From Anaerolineae bacterium (lineage in GTDB: Bacteria > Chloroflexota > Anaerolineae > Aggregatilineales > J027): a stretch of DNA of 64,000 nucleotides. The notes under the pieces are model-generated. The model worked only from the letters and a program-made list of their open reading frames with translations. It ran no database searches and had not been told where the DNA came from. A program made the translations under genes and the position numbers. This document shows, in pieces, positions 8,423 to 17,825 of the stretch. Position 1 is the first letter of the stretch; every line of letters begins with the position of its first letter. The stretch spans positions 1 to 64,000 of the forward strand of contig JAIOHL010000190.1 in NCBI GenBank assembly GCA_019913005.1. Direction: 5' to 3'.

Positions 8423-9161
8423 AAATACCTATTTCTGGCTCATCATTACCCTCGCATTTGTGATGACCGTCTTAAGCGGGGCCATTTCAAATCGCCGCCG
8501 CCGATTACCCACGCTGCGCCCTATCCCGGGTTATGAAGCCATGCCTCGCGCGGTGGACGAATCCATTGAAAGTGACCGCCGTCTCCATCTCTCGCCGGGT
8601 TCAGCCGCAGTCGGTCAAACGAGTACCATTACGGCCATTGCCGCGACCAGTATTATCTATGCCCTGACCGAACGCCAATCCTTTCTTAATCGTAGCCCTT
8701 TGGTAACACTCACCGATCCGGTGACGATGGCAATGACCAATGATATTCTGCGAAAGGCGTATATGGCACGCGAAAATCTGACCGCCTATCGCAGCCGTGT
8801 CGTGTCATGGTTCCCACAAGGACAAAATTCGGTGGCGTTTGGGGCTGGGGCTGCGATACGAGCAAAAAGTATGGATACTTCCAGCCATATCATGGTGGGT
8901 GAATTTGGTCCGGAATTAGCATTTATTGGCGAGGCAAGTATGCGCTTTCGGCAAAATTTTGTCGCGGCAAGTACCAATCTCGAAGGTCAGGCCATCGCCT
9001 ATGTTCAATCGGATGCACCCCTGATTGGTGAGGAAATTTTTGTCGGCAGTGCCTATCTTGAGCCACAGAGCGCCACATTTGCCGGAGGCGTCGTTGCGTT
9101 GGATGCGCTCCGTTGGGCACTTATAATTGCCATTATTATCGCGGCTATCGTGAACGCCTAA
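8412..9161 (+). CDS. DUF6754-like membrane protein
   Basis: The 249-residue protein has an N-terminal membrane segment (about residues 8-24) followed by a basic NRRRR stop-transfer. A soluble region comes next, then a C-terminal membrane segment of Ile/Ala (about 228-248). Stretches such as LHLSPGSAAVGQTSTITAIA, SRVVSWFPQGQNSVAFGAGA and HIMVGEFGPELAFIGE match what I recall of DUF6754 proteins of Chloroflexota, which are uncharacterised. It overlaps the small gene before it and is followed 16 bases later by another membrane protein. Its role probably links to the MutL-like ATPase downstream (inference from gene order). Confidence 0.65.
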   Translation: MANENTYFWLIITLAFVMTVLSGAISNRRRRLPTLRPIPGYEAMPRAVDESIESDRRLHLSPGSAAVGQTSTITAIAATSIIYALTERQSFLNRSPLVTLTDPVTMAMTNDILRKAYMARENLTAYRSRVVSWFPQGQNSVAFGAGAAIRAKSMDTSSHIMVGEFGPELAFIGEASMRFRQNFVAASTNLEGQAIAYVQSDAPLIGEEIFVGSAYLEPQSATFAGGVVALDALRWALIIAIIIAAIVNA

Positions 9162-9177
9162 TAAAGGAAAAACCGCT

Positions 9178-9858
9178 GTGCAGGCAGATCGGAAAACACG
9201 AAGACGACGGCGTTTGAAATTAGGAAATGCGGTGAATGCCACGCTGGTTTTGGCGTTGGGATTTACCACGATGGTTGGATTGATCTCCCCAGCCGATTCA
9301 ACAGTGGGCCTAACTGCTGACATCTTTTTGCAATTGGCAGGGGTGTTGGCGGCGGTGGCGGTGTTGGTGGGGGTGTCGAATTTGCTGTTTGTACATCTAG
9401 GCCGGCTGCCCCGTGTGCGAAAAGGTGGTTTTTACAGCCTTGTGGTGATTCTATCGGCGGCGGCTGTCACGGCGGTGCATGTGCTTGACCGTACCGACGC
9501 ATGGGGCGGTGATTTGGAGGGCGAAAAAGTTGGCCCCCGCTTGTTTGGCGTAATACAGGTCACACTGGAATCAGCCCTTGCCGGGTTAGTGTTCTTTTTC
9601 CTTGTTTATGCCGCTTATCGGTTGATGCGCCATCGTGTGACATGGGCCAATTTGGTCTTCCTTGCTGCCGTGTTGATTGTGCTGGTTGGCTGGCTGCCTC
9701 TCAAGGATTGGGAAGGCGCAGGCGATGTGCGGGATTGGTTGATGGAAATTCCGGTTACAGCGGGGTCACGCGGCCTGCTGATCGGGATTGGACTGGGAAC
9801 GGTGACGGTTGGTGTGCGTGTTTTACTAGGTCGGGAGCGAGCGTACCGTGAGCCATAA
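9178..9858 (+). CDS. Polytopic membrane protein, unknown function
   Basis: This is a 226-residue protein starting at GTG, nine bases after AAAGGA. The N-terminus is very basic (RKTRRRRRLKLG). Six or so hydrophobic segments follow, including VNATLVLALGFTTMVGLIS, ILQLAGVLAAVAVLVGVSN, a segment around YSLVVILSAAAVTAVHV, a FFFLVYAAYRL segment, LVFLAAVLIVLVGWLPL and LLIGIGLGTVTVGVRVLLG. I do not recognise the family. It lies between the DUF6754-like gene and the PDW-repeat gene. It resembles in layout the other membrane protein of the cluster at 13.2 kb, so both may form a membrane platform. Confidence 0.7.
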   Translation: MQADRKTRRRRRLKLGNAVNATLVLALGFTTMVGLISPADSTVGLTADIFLQLAGVLAAVAVLVGVSNLLFVHLGRLPRVRKGGFYSLVVILSAAAVTAVHVLDRTDAWGGDLEGEKVGPRLFGVIQVTLESALAGLVFFFLVYAAYRLMRHRVTWANLVFLAAVLIVLVGWLPLKDWEGAGDVRDWLMEIPVTAGSRGLLIGIGLGTVTVGVRVLLGRERAYREP

Positions 9859-9894
9859 ACTTTATGTGCCATCGGGACGACGGGAGTTATTGTC

Positions 9895-12800
9895 ATGAAC
9901 GACGACCAAAACTTTAATTTTGATGATATGCCAGAGCCAAACTTTGGTACCGGTTGGCTCGATAGCAACAAGCTGCCGCCGCAGGATGAGGACAAGACCT
10001 CTCTGCCAGATTGGTTAAGTTCGGCTCCGCTGTTGCAAGATGAGTCGCAATCGTCTGCCGAAACGCCATCGGGTGCTTCCGTACCTGATTGGCTAAGTCA
10101 GACGGAATCGGATGATTTTGGCAGCACCTTTGTAGAAGAACCTGCCCAACGTAGCCCCCTTTCGACTGATGCTCTGCCAGATTGGATATCCAGCAGCGAG
10201 GCACCGGAAGAACCCAGTTTCGATTTTGAAGAACCACCCCTGTTAATTGACGAAGAGCCGGAAGTTGAAGAGAAGCCCACACCCTCGTTGGGGTTAAAGC
10301 GGCTGAGTCAGACCGCCCCGGCGGTGCAACCACCTGAACAACCTGCTGCTCCACGTCCGGTATCTAGGCCACCAGAGCCACCGCCACCGCCCCAAATTCG
10401 CAAATTGGGGCAAAAACGGGAGTCTCAATCCCTCTCACCGGATGAGATGACATTTGACGAATGGGAACGCCAGCAACATCAAAAGGAATATGAGCAGGTA
10501 CATGCCGAAGATATTGCCATGACCGAGGCTGTGCCGGATTGGTTTGTGGATAATGTCGAAATCGGTACTGCCGACAAGGACATCGCTTCTTTAGTGCTGG
10601 ACTTGGAAGAAGAGGAAGTACCCTATATTCCTGAAGTGCCTCCACCTACCACTACTGGGTCACTGACCAACTACGTGCCGGATTGGTTTATGGGGTTGGA
10701 GGAACAAAATCTTGAAAACGCACCGGAGTGGGCACGGACTGTTGGGACAGATGACCTAAGTTTTGAAACATTGGTGGATGCCTCAGCTTTTGCACCACCT
10801 GAACCCGAACCGGAGCCTCAGCCCGAACTGCCCACCGCCCCAACTTTTGATGATGATGTACCCGATTGGTTCAAAGGGGTTACCACTCCATCTGCTGAGA
10901 CAGGCGGGGCAGATGACTGGATGTCGGCTCTCGATTCGGCCTTAGCTGCCTCGGCAGAAGCACAGATGCCGACCACGAGCCAAGATGAAACCGATCTTGC
11001 CGCTGATATGACATTCGAGCAACCAGATTGGTTTGAACCGTCTGCCGAGACATCACCGGATGCTATGCAGACTTTTGGTGAACCGGATTGGTTTCCAATT
11101 GAGCAATCGTCAGAGGCAATGCAGGGGTTTGTTGAGACACCTGATCAGGAAGCAGGGTTCGAGCCGAGTTTCGATGAACCCGATTGGATGGCGGATGTAG
11201 CCCCAGTTGGAGCGCCGGAAACCGAGCAACCCGCACCTGTCGAAGATTTGTTTACTCTTGAGTCCCCCGCCCCCGAAGAAGACTTTTTTGCCACGATGAT
11301 GGGGGCTGAGGCCGACACCTTTGCCGAAATGATGCAAGAGGGTGAAGAAGAATTCGCATGGGATGAAGCCCCGGCGAGTTTGTTTGGAGAAGGTGGTGCT
11401 GCGACTAATCTGTTCGCACAACCTGCGGTTGAGGATGATAGCCCTGATTGGCTGCGTGAATATGAGGCCCCCGACGAACTCCCCGTCCTACAAGTGCCAG
11501 AAGAGCCGACAGTCCTGCTGTCCCGTGAGCAAGAGACTGCCCCGGAATGGCTAGGGGATATTTCAGGGGTAGATTTTGCGGGCGCGGATGATTTATTTGC
11601 GGACGTTCCCGGCAGCAAGCCCCCAGCTTTTAGCGACCAAGACCTAAAAGCGGTTTCCAGCGGCACGAGCATTGATGACCTGTTGGGTCTGTCCAAAGAA
11701 TCCAATCTACCAGTAGTCGCAGGGTCAAAGGGCCTTGTTCCAGTACGCGGCAAGACGCCTACTGAAGAAGTCATGACCAGTGATCTTTTTGAGGGCATTG
11801 ATGATGAACTGCTCAAGGCGTTGGATGATGCCTCTCCCAAAGCACCCCCCAAGTCTACGACGTCTGAAACTGAAGCCGTCAAAGAAGCGGTTGTCGCGGA
11901 TCGCCCCGAGTGGATTGCGGATTTGCGGCCTGATGTCCCGGTCACGCTAAGTGCGGGTGGAATTAGCATCGCATTTGAGCAGCAGCGTATCAGCGATTTG
12001 CCGGACGACCTGCGACGGCTGCGTGAGAAATCCGTTGATGTATTGAAGACCGAAGCAGGGGCCTCAGCGCAAATCTCCGACAGTGGCCCATTAGCAGGGG
12101 TAACAGGCGGATTGGGGATTGCTCCCCAAGCAACCGCCCCCGGTGAGCTAAATATGGTGACCCAATTAAGCGTCACGGATTATCAAGCCGAACGGGTTGC
12201 GCTGTTGGAAGGCATTTTGGAACTGACCGAACAGCGGCGGCGAGCACTGGGCTTGGATGAAGACGAAGAACTGGAAGTCGCAGCAGCGGCACCATCGAAG
12301 AAACGTAAACGTACCCGCCCACATTTTGACCGTTTCCTAATTTCGATTATTTTATTGGCGGCGCTGATTGGCCCATTTTTGAGTGATGCCCTCCATGTGG
12401 CCGAAGAAGCCGACAGTAGCGGATTTACGGTGCGCCAGTCTGCTGTGCCGAAGGCAGTGAATACTATTCAACCGGGGCAGTATGTGTTGATGGCGTTTGA
12501 ATATGGCCCAACCGCAGCGGGTGAATTAAACCCGCTAGCCGAGGCTGTGCTGCGGGATATTTTAAGCCATCGTGGGATACCGATTATTCTCAGCACCAAT
12601 CCACTTGGAGCGATCAATGCACGCGGGGTAGTGGAAGACCTCGCCGATGATCCGGCCCTGCTGGATGCTGTCGAACGTGATGAGCCATTGGAAACCCGCG
12701 AAGATTATTTTCTTCTGCGTTATGTCTCTGGCGGGGCGATTGGGATTCGCGGCCTGACACGCAATGAACAGGTCGGCGCGACGATTTTTGCCACTGATGC

Positions 12801-13212
12801 CGAGGGCGAAAAAACGGGTTTGGAATTTGACACCCTCGACGCTACTGACTTCGCACTGGTGGTTGTGATTGGCGAACGGGCGGATGATATTCGTAACTGG
12901 GCCGAACAATTTGACGTGCCGGGACTGCCCAAATATGCCTTAATGACCGCCGGAGCTGAACCGCTGGCAACGGCCTATGTTAATGGTATAGGCTATCAGG
13001 GTTATCTGGCGGGGTATCGGGACACTTATCGGTATAATCAACTGCGCAATACCCGGACTCGTGAGGTGTTTGAAGCCCCGGATGATATAGATATTCCCGA
13101 CCCCGAAATTTCACAATGGCATAGCATGGCGCTGGGGGCGATGGTCGCCAGTGCATTGATTGGATTAGGTGTGGTCTTTAATCTGCTTCGCGGCCTACGG
13201 AGGCGGCGTTGA
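9895..13212 (+). CDS. Large acidic PDW-repeat protein with membrane anchors
   Basis: This protein has 1,105 residues. Residues 1 to about 700 are acidic, Pro-rich and probably disordered. They carry 13 copies of P-D/E-W followed by a hydrophobic residue (PDWLSS, PDWISS, PDWFVD, PDWFKG, PEWLGD, PEWIAD and others) at uneven spacing. A conserved-looking segment at about 690-800 precedes a basic patch (KKRKRTR). A membrane helix follows at about 813-833, then a folded extracytoplasmic region of about 240 residues and a C-terminal helix (about 1075-1098) with RRRR. GGGAG lies upstream of ATG. Short repeated Trp motifs in a disordered tail are usually docking sites, here perhaps for the neighbouring ATPase. 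Family not recognised. Confidence 0.75.
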   Translation: MNDDQNFNFDDMPEPNFGTGWLDSNKLPPQDEDKTSLPDWLSSAPLLQDESQSSAETPSGASVPDWLSQTESDDFGSTFVEEPAQRSPLSTDALPDWISSSEAPEEPSFDFEEPPLLIDEEPEVEEKPTPSLGLKRLSQTAPAVQPPEQPAAPRPVSRPPEPPPPPQIRKLGQKRESQSLSPDEMTFDEWERQQHQKEYEQVHAEDIAMTEAVPDWFVDNVEIGTADKDIASLVLDLEEEEVPYIPEVPPPTTTGSLTNYVPDWFMGLEEQNLENAPEWARTVGTDDLSFETLVDASAFAPPEPEPEPQPELPTAPTFDDDVPDWFKGVTTPSAETGGADDWMSALDSALAASAEAQMPTTSQDETDLAADMTFEQPDWFEPSAETSPDAMQTFGEPDWFPIEQSSEAMQGFVETPDQEAGFEPSFDEPDWMADVAPVGAPETEQPAPVEDLFTLESPAPEEDFFATMMGAEADTFAEMMQEGEEEFAWDEAPASLFGEGGAATNLFAQPAVEDDSPDWLREYEAPDELPVLQVPEEPTVLLSREQETAPEWLGDISGVDFAGADDLFADVPGSKPPAFSDQDLKAVSSGTSIDDLLGLSKESNLPVVAGSKGLVPVRGKTPTEEVMTSDLFEGIDDELLKALDDASPKAPPKSTTSETEAVKEAVVADRPEWIADLRPDVPVTLSAGGISIAFEQQRISDLPDDLRRLREKSVDVLKTEAGASAQISDSGPLAGVTGGLGIAPQATAPGELNMVTQLSVTDYQAERVALLEGILELTEQRRRALGLDEDEELEVAAAAPSKKRKRTRPHFDRFLISIILLAALIGPFLSDALHVAEEADSSGFTVRQSAVPKAVNTIQPGQYVLMAFEYGPTAAGELNPLAEAVLRDILSHRGIPIILSTNPLGAINARGVVEDLADDPALLDAVERDEPLETREDYFLLRYVSGGAIGIRGLTRNEQVGATIFATDAEGEKTGLEFDTLDATDFALVVVIGERADDIRNWAEQFDVPGLPKYALMTAGAEPLATAYVNGIGYQGYLAGYRDTYRYNQLRNTRTREVFEAPDDIDIPDPEISQWHSMALGAMVASALIGLGVVFNLLRGLRRRR

Positions 13213-13883
13213 TGACGGTAGAAAACCTTGACCTTATTGCAGGATGGGCCGGATTGGTGCTGACGCTGATGGTGTTCAGCTATTTACTGGCGGATAATTT
13301 TCTCTATCGTATCGCGGTGCATGTGTTGATTGGCACGGCGGCGGCGTACATCGCAATTGCGGCGGTAGAAGAGGTGCTGCTGCCGTGGCTGCGAGCGACG
13401 GTGTTTAGCGATGACGCTGAAACCTCTGCCAGCATTCGTGCGTTGGGGATACTACCGATTTTCTTAGGAGCATTGCTGCTGCTCAAAGCCTCACCACGAT
13501 TTGCACGGATGGGCAATTTCGGCACAGTCTTTATGATCGGAATCGGCACAGGCGTGGCGTTGGTCGGCGCGGTGATTGGCACAGTCCTGCCCCTCGCCCG
13601 CGATGCCAGCAACAGCTTTGACCACGAATCGGTTTTAAATGGCGCGGTTCTGCTGGTTGGTACGCTTTGCACACTGGTTTATTTCCAATATCTCAGCCGC
13701 CGTCGCAGTGATGGTGAACCTGTCAACCGGGTGCATATTCGAACATTGCGTTTTGTTGGTCAGGGATTTGTCACCCTTACCCTCGGCGCATTATATGCCA
13801 GTGCCATTTTGACCAGCCTTTCCATTTTTAGCTCGGTCATCCAAGATCAACTCCGATTTATTCTGGATCAACTAGGAGGGTAG
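13212..13883 (+). CDS. Polytopic membrane protein, unknown function
   Basis: The protein has 223 residues and about six membrane segments, for example LIAGWAGLVLTLMVFSYLLA, VLIGTAAAYIAIAAVEEVLL, LGILPIFLGALLLL and GTVFMIGIGTGVALVGAVIG. ATG 13212 shares its A with the TGA of the PDW-repeat gene (TGATG), which implies translational coupling. The family is unknown to me. Its placement between the PDW protein and the MutL-like ATPase suggests that all three work at the same membrane site. Confidence 0.7.
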   Translation: MTVENLDLIAGWAGLVLTLMVFSYLLADNFLYRIAVHVLIGTAAAYIAIAAVEEVLLPWLRATVFSDDAETSASIRALGILPIFLGALLLLKASPRFARMGNFGTVFMIGIGTGVALVGAVIGTVLPLARDASNSFDHESVLNGAVLLVGTLCTLVYFQYLSRRRSDGEPVNRVHIRTLRFVGQGFVTLTLGALYASAILTSLSIFSSVIQDQLRFILDQLGG

Positions 13884-13888
13884 CCGCT

Positions 13889-15952
13889 GTGATGCTAGGA
13901 CAAACCTCGAACAGCGGGCGATCTATCCTTGCGATGGATTTTGGTTCCGTCAACACCCGCCTGATGATTATTGATGTGGTTGATGGTCAATATCGCATGG
14001 TCACACGCAGTCAGACCCGTACTACGATGCGGCCTCCCATTGGGGACGTGACGGTGGGGATGAGCCGCGCCATTGAAAATATCCAAGATGCGACGGGCCG
14101 GATTTTGATTGACACCGACGGCTATTTAATTCATCCCGAAAATGAAGATGGGGGCATTGATCGCGTTGTAGCGACCAGCAGTGCCAGCCGTCCACTTCGT
14201 GCGGTGTTGGCCGGGCTGATTACCGAAGTCAGCCTTGCCAGTGCCCGCCATGCCCTCAACGGGACGTATATTGAGGTTGCTGAGATTTTAAGCATTTCAG
14301 ACGGACGAACCGAAGAAGAACGCATCAATGCCATCATGAAAGCCAAACCTGACCTCGTGTTTATCAGCGGGGGGACGGACGGCGGCAATCAAGATTCGGT
14401 TTTAGAATTGACCCGCGCTACTGCAATGGCCTTGATGCTGCTGCCCGATGATGAACGCCCTAATGTTTTGTATGCAGGTAATGAACTACTGGCGAATACT
14501 GTTGTGGGTATGCTGCAAGACCATGCCAGTGTATTTGTTGCCCCCAACGTGCGTCCTGCTGTCCATGAGGAAAAATTGGGCACGGCCCGCATGGAATTGG
14601 CAAACGTCTACAGCAATTTTATGACGGCCCAACCTGTGGGTGGATTCGATCAAGTAACCTCACTTGCCAGTGAACTCAGTGGGATTGGGATTGTTCCCAC
14701 CGCGCAAGGCGTCGCCAATATGGTGCGCTTTTTGGGCGAACTGCTGCAAAAAGGGAGTGCTGGGGTGCTGCACGTGGACATTGGCAGCACCACCAGTACG
14801 CTTGTCACCAGTCTTGATAAACAGGTCAATTCCACCATCCGCAGCGATTTGGGCTTGGGCCACAGCCTCTTGACCACCCTAGCGGTTTTGAATGTCGAAC
14901 AGGTACTGCGCTGGCTACCTTTTCCAGCAACCGAAGACGACCTCTGGAACTATGCCTATAACAAAATATTGATGCCCTCGACCATTCCTCAGACCATGCG
15001 TGATTTGATGATTGAACAGGCCATCGCCCGTGAGATCGTCCGCCATTTGGTCAACGGGGCACGCGCTAGTTGGCGCCACGCATCCAAAGACGGCGAGCTA
15101 CCCGCTTTCCGACCCATTATTGTGGCAGGGGCAACCCTTACAGATGCGCCCCACCCCGGCATTACGGCCATGTTGATGTTAGATGCCTTCGAGCTAGAGG
15201 GGGTGCATAATCTCTATATTGACCCCTACGCCATGATCGCGCTGTTGGGGGCAATCGCCTATACTGACCCAACCGTGACCGTCCAAACCTTTGAACACAA
15301 TGGCTTGGTGAATCTTGGGACAGCGTTTTGTGCGACAGGCCGGGTACGCGGACGCAGCCAACGCCCTGCCATGAAAATCCAGATTACGTTGGAAAGTGGT
15401 CGCACGGTTGAGAAAAAACTGCTCCCCGGTGAAATTTGGGCCGCACCCTTGTCCTCTGGTCAAGAGGTACAAGTCGTGGTTCGCATGGGACGCGGGATGA
15501 GGATTAATGGCAAACGTCGTATCAAACAGACTGTAACCGCCGGGGCCGCCGGGTTGGTTTTTGATACACGGGGCCGTCCGCTCAACTTACCCGCCCTACG
15601 CCGCCGCCCTGCAATGTATGCGGAATGGTGGACGGGTGTAACCGGACAGGTCTGGACGGGGATGCAGGAATTCTCTGAAGCCGAGCCATTGTCCGAAATG
15701 GATAAGGCTGCTCGTGAAACCCGCCGTGATCGTTTTGCCGAAGAAAAGCTGCTGCAAGAGGTCATGTTTGAAGCAGAGGCCGCCGAAGGATTTGACGAGG
15801 GTGAAATAATAGGTTCGGGTCGCGCCGCCACTGGACGGGATCGTAAACGGGGCAAACCTGAAAAAGCCAAGAAGTCGTCGCGGCGTGGTCGTAAACAAGA
15901 AGAACCGGAAGAAACTGATGAAGCGCCGGATATTCTGGAAAGGCTGAGATAG
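13889..15952 (+). CDS. MutL-like (glutamate mutase L family) actin-fold ATPase
   Basis: This 687-residue protein has an ASKHA/actin-like ATPase core. Phosphate loop 1 is ILAMDFGSVNTRL (Asp17, Gly19) and phosphate loop 2 is HVDIGSTTSTLV (about residues 296-308). Both match the GlmL/MutL family (PF13941), as does the PIGDVTVGMSRAIENIQ segment. MutL is classically encoded between the B12-dependent glutamate mutase subunits as a likely reactivator. No glmS or glmE is here. The C-terminal 100 residues are a basic and acidic tail rich in Lys/Arg. The start is GTG 13889 (or ATG 13892) after AGGAGGG. I infer a cluster-specific role rather than mutase repair. Confidence 0.82.
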   Translation: MMLGQTSNSGRSILAMDFGSVNTRLMIIDVVDGQYRMVTRSQTRTTMRPPIGDVTVGMSRAIENIQDATGRILIDTDGYLIHPENEDGGIDRVVATSSASRPLRAVLAGLITEVSLASARHALNGTYIEVAEILSISDGRTEEERINAIMKAKPDLVFISGGTDGGNQDSVLELTRATAMALMLLPDDERPNVLYAGNELLANTVVGMLQDHASVFVAPNVRPAVHEEKLGTARMELANVYSNFMTAQPVGGFDQVTSLASELSGIGIVPTAQGVANMVRFLGELLQKGSAGVLHVDIGSTTSTLVTSLDKQVNSTIRSDLGLGHSLLTTLAVLNVEQVLRWLPFPATEDDLWNYAYNKILMPSTIPQTMRDLMIEQAIAREIVRHLVNGARASWRHASKDGELPAFRPIIVAGATLTDAPHPGITAMLMLDAFELEGVHNLYIDPYAMIALLGAIAYTDPTVTVQTFEHNGLVNLGTAFCATGRVRGRSQRPAMKIQITLESGRTVEKKLLPGEIWAAPLSSGQEVQVVVRMGRGMRINGKRRIKQTVTAGAAGLVFDTRGRPLNLPALRRRPAMYAEWWTGVTGQVWTGMQEFSEAEPLSEMDKAARETRRDRFAEEKLLQEVMFEAEAAEGFDEGEIIGSGRAATGRDRKRGKPEKAKKSSRRGRKQEEPEETDEAPDILERLR

Positions 15953-15958
15953 AGGCCG

Positions 15959-17059
15959 ATGAGATACCATCCAGAAGAACGCATTGTGCTGGAATATACC
16001 GTCATTAAACGTGACCGGACGCTGCCACCGCGGGCCTATGGTGCGGTGCGCGTTTCGCCGGGGGCCAATGTCGAAAGTAATCACATTATTGCTGAGGGCG
16101 AACTGCCACAGGATTACCGGATTATAGACGTGGCGGGGCCGCTCAATGTTGACCCCGATGATATTGAAATGCTGTCGAGTATCATGACTGTTGCACAGGG
16201 CGATTTCATCCATGCTGGACAGCCATTGGCAACCGCCCCACGCCGTAAATATCGCAAACGTATTCCCCGTGCTCCCGTTGAAGGTGTCGTGAGCTTGGTT
16301 GAACAAGGCAATGTTATTTTGCAGACCAATCCCCAACCTGTTGCGGTTTATGCCCGTATGCAAGGCCGGGTCACGGAACTGATTGGCAATAAAGGGGCGC
16401 GGATTGAAACTGTAGGCTCACTCATTCAAGGCGCATGGGGTAACGGACGATTTTTGTTCTCGTCCTTCAGCTTTGAGCCAAAAGATGGATTGCAAAGTTT
16501 GGTCAAACAGACTAGCCTCCTAGAAAACGTGCGGGGTCGGGTCTATGTCTTGGATCGCCCTATCACAGTCGAAGATTTACGGTTGGTGGTCAAGAAAGAA
16601 TTGGGTGGATTAGTCGCCCCATCCATGAGCTATCACTTGCGCGAAACCGCGATGGCGCTTAAAGTTCCTATTATACTGACCGAAGGTTTTGGCGAGGCGC
16701 AGATGACCCGCCGTATTCATGACATGCTGCGGGAATTTGAGAACAAACGCCAAGCCGCCTTTGATGCGATTTTGCCCAATCGCTGGACGAGTGAACGACC
16801 TGAAATTGTCATTCCCTATCAGGCGTCCGGTCAAAATGCGTTTGAGCCAACCTTTGATGCAGTGTTGATCGTTGGGGCAACAGTGCGCCTGAGCCGTGCG
16901 CCACATGAAGGGCAGATTGCTACCGTAACCGACTTGCCCGATAAGCCCCAAATCATGGAAAATGGCTTACGGGTAGCGGCGGCGCAGGTCAAGCTCCGCA
17001 ATGGGCATGAAGTGTTTGTCCCACTTGCCAATATCGAATTGCTAGGTGAGGCGAAATAG
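15959..17059 (+). CDS. Lipoyl/KOW-like cytoplasmic protein, partner of MutL-like ATPase
   Basis: The 366-residue soluble protein starts six bases after the MutL-like gene. Residues about 40-170 read like two beta-barrel or lipoyl-type halves (VEGVVSLVEQGNVILQTNPQ, then ARMQGRVTELIGNKGARIE). A helical middle follows, and the C-terminal 70 residues look KOW-like (VRLSRAPHEGQIATVTDLPD then VFVPLANIELLG). There is no signal peptide or membrane helix. Such folds usually bind other proteins or nucleic acid. Gene order suggests it pairs with the ATPase. I do not know a named family for it. Confidence 0.65.
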   Translation: MRYHPEERIVLEYTVIKRDRTLPPRAYGAVRVSPGANVESNHIIAEGELPQDYRIIDVAGPLNVDPDDIEMLSSIMTVAQGDFIHAGQPLATAPRRKYRKRIPRAPVEGVVSLVEQGNVILQTNPQPVAVYARMQGRVTELIGNKGARIETVGSLIQGAWGNGRFLFSSFSFEPKDGLQSLVKQTSLLENVRGRVYVLDRPITVEDLRLVVKKELGGLVAPSMSYHLRETAMALKVPIILTEGFGEAQMTRRIHDMLREFENKRQAAFDAILPNRWTSERPEIVIPYQASGQNAFEPTFDAVLIVGATVRLSRAPHEGQIATVTDLPDKPQIMENGLRVAAAQVKLRNGHEVFVPLANIELLGEAK

Positions 17060-17108
17060 ACGGAATGGCAGGTGCTTGCCGAATGTTATCTAGGAGAGGA
17101 ATGCATCC

Positions 17109-17726
17109 ATGAACAACTTTCCATTTGATGACAACGCCATTGACTTGTTTGCAACTGAATCGCTGGTTGAGGACGAGAATTTTGATTTGCCGGCGGATGA
17201 GTCTAGTAATGGCATTAGTCGGCGATTTTTAATTGCCAGCATGGTGTTGGTGATTACCATTGTGTTGGGTGTCTGTGGAATTGTATTAGCGGTGCGTGAT
17301 GGAAATTCTTCTAATATCGCTGCTAGGACAAGTATCCCTTTGACCAATCAAGCTAACCAAACAGCGTTTGCTGCGACCCAGACTCGTGGGGCTATTTTGG
17401 ATGCAACAGGCACGGCGGTCACAGAGCGATTGAACCGCAATGCGACCAACACGGCGATTACACGGGCCTCTGGCACTGCTTCGGCGGTTAATCATTTATT
17501 GGATGGGTCAAGAACGGCTATTGGGTTTCCGACTATTTCACCATATCAAGAAACTGAACAGGCGAGTTACATTCAGAGCAAGACAGCAGAACGTCCATCC
17601 GTTATGCAAGCACAAATTCTGGATTTTGATGGCAATCCGGTGACAGGCATTACCATCCACATTTATCAAGATGATGGGGATGGTGAGTTTAATTTACCTA
17701 GCCCGACCTCTACAAAAGCTGGCTAG
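17109..17726 (+). CDS. Truncated paralogue of the downstream Thr/Ala-rich membrane protein
   Basis: This 205-residue protein has an acidic N-terminus (MNNFPFDDNAIDLF and VEDENFDLPADE), one membrane helix (about 40-62) and an Ala/Thr-rich extracytoplasmic stretch. It ends in the segment DGNPVTGITIHIYQDDGDGE before a short tail. The next gene has the same order of parts with very similar words (VEEENFDLPPDE, then NGNPVTGIVINIYADDGDGE), but continues for another 270 residues. This copy therefore looks like a tandem duplicate that lost its C-terminal half, or a short isoform. AGGAG precedes the ATG. Confidence 0.65.
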   Translation: MNNFPFDDNAIDLFATESLVEDENFDLPADESSNGISRRFLIASMVLVITIVLGVCGIVLAVRDGNSSNIAARTSIPLTNQANQTAFAATQTRGAILDATGTAVTERLNRNATNTAITRASGTASAVNHLLDGSRTAIGFPTISPYQETEQASYIQSKTAERPSVMQAQILDFDGNPVTGITIHIYQDDGDGEFNLPSPTSTKAG

Positions 17727-17769
17727 GTAGCAAGTGCAAATAAACAGAATAGGATACACTTGTAACCAA

Positions 17770-17789
17770 GATGCTGTGTAGGCAGCATC
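17770..17789 (+). terminator. Weak hairpin between the tandem paralogues
   Basis: A 7-bp stem, GATGCTG (17770-17776) with CAGCATC (17783-17789), is followed after ten bases by TTTTTT. The T-run is not immediately adjacent, so termination would be partial. It may reduce expression of the full-length paralogue. Confidence 0.3.
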
Positions 17790-17825
17790 ATTTAGAGATA
17801 TTTTTTGAGGGGAGAGAAAAAGCCG

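Noticed and set aside
11145..12176. 343-codon minus-strand frame
   Set aside because: It lies opposite the PDW-repeat gene and is a long Ser/Gly/Ala-rich shadow with no ribosome site; the plus-strand protein has clear domains and motifs.
15596..16363. 255-codon minus-strand frame
   Set aside because: It spans the junction of two plus-strand genes of the MutL-like cluster and has no family resemblance; judged a shadow.
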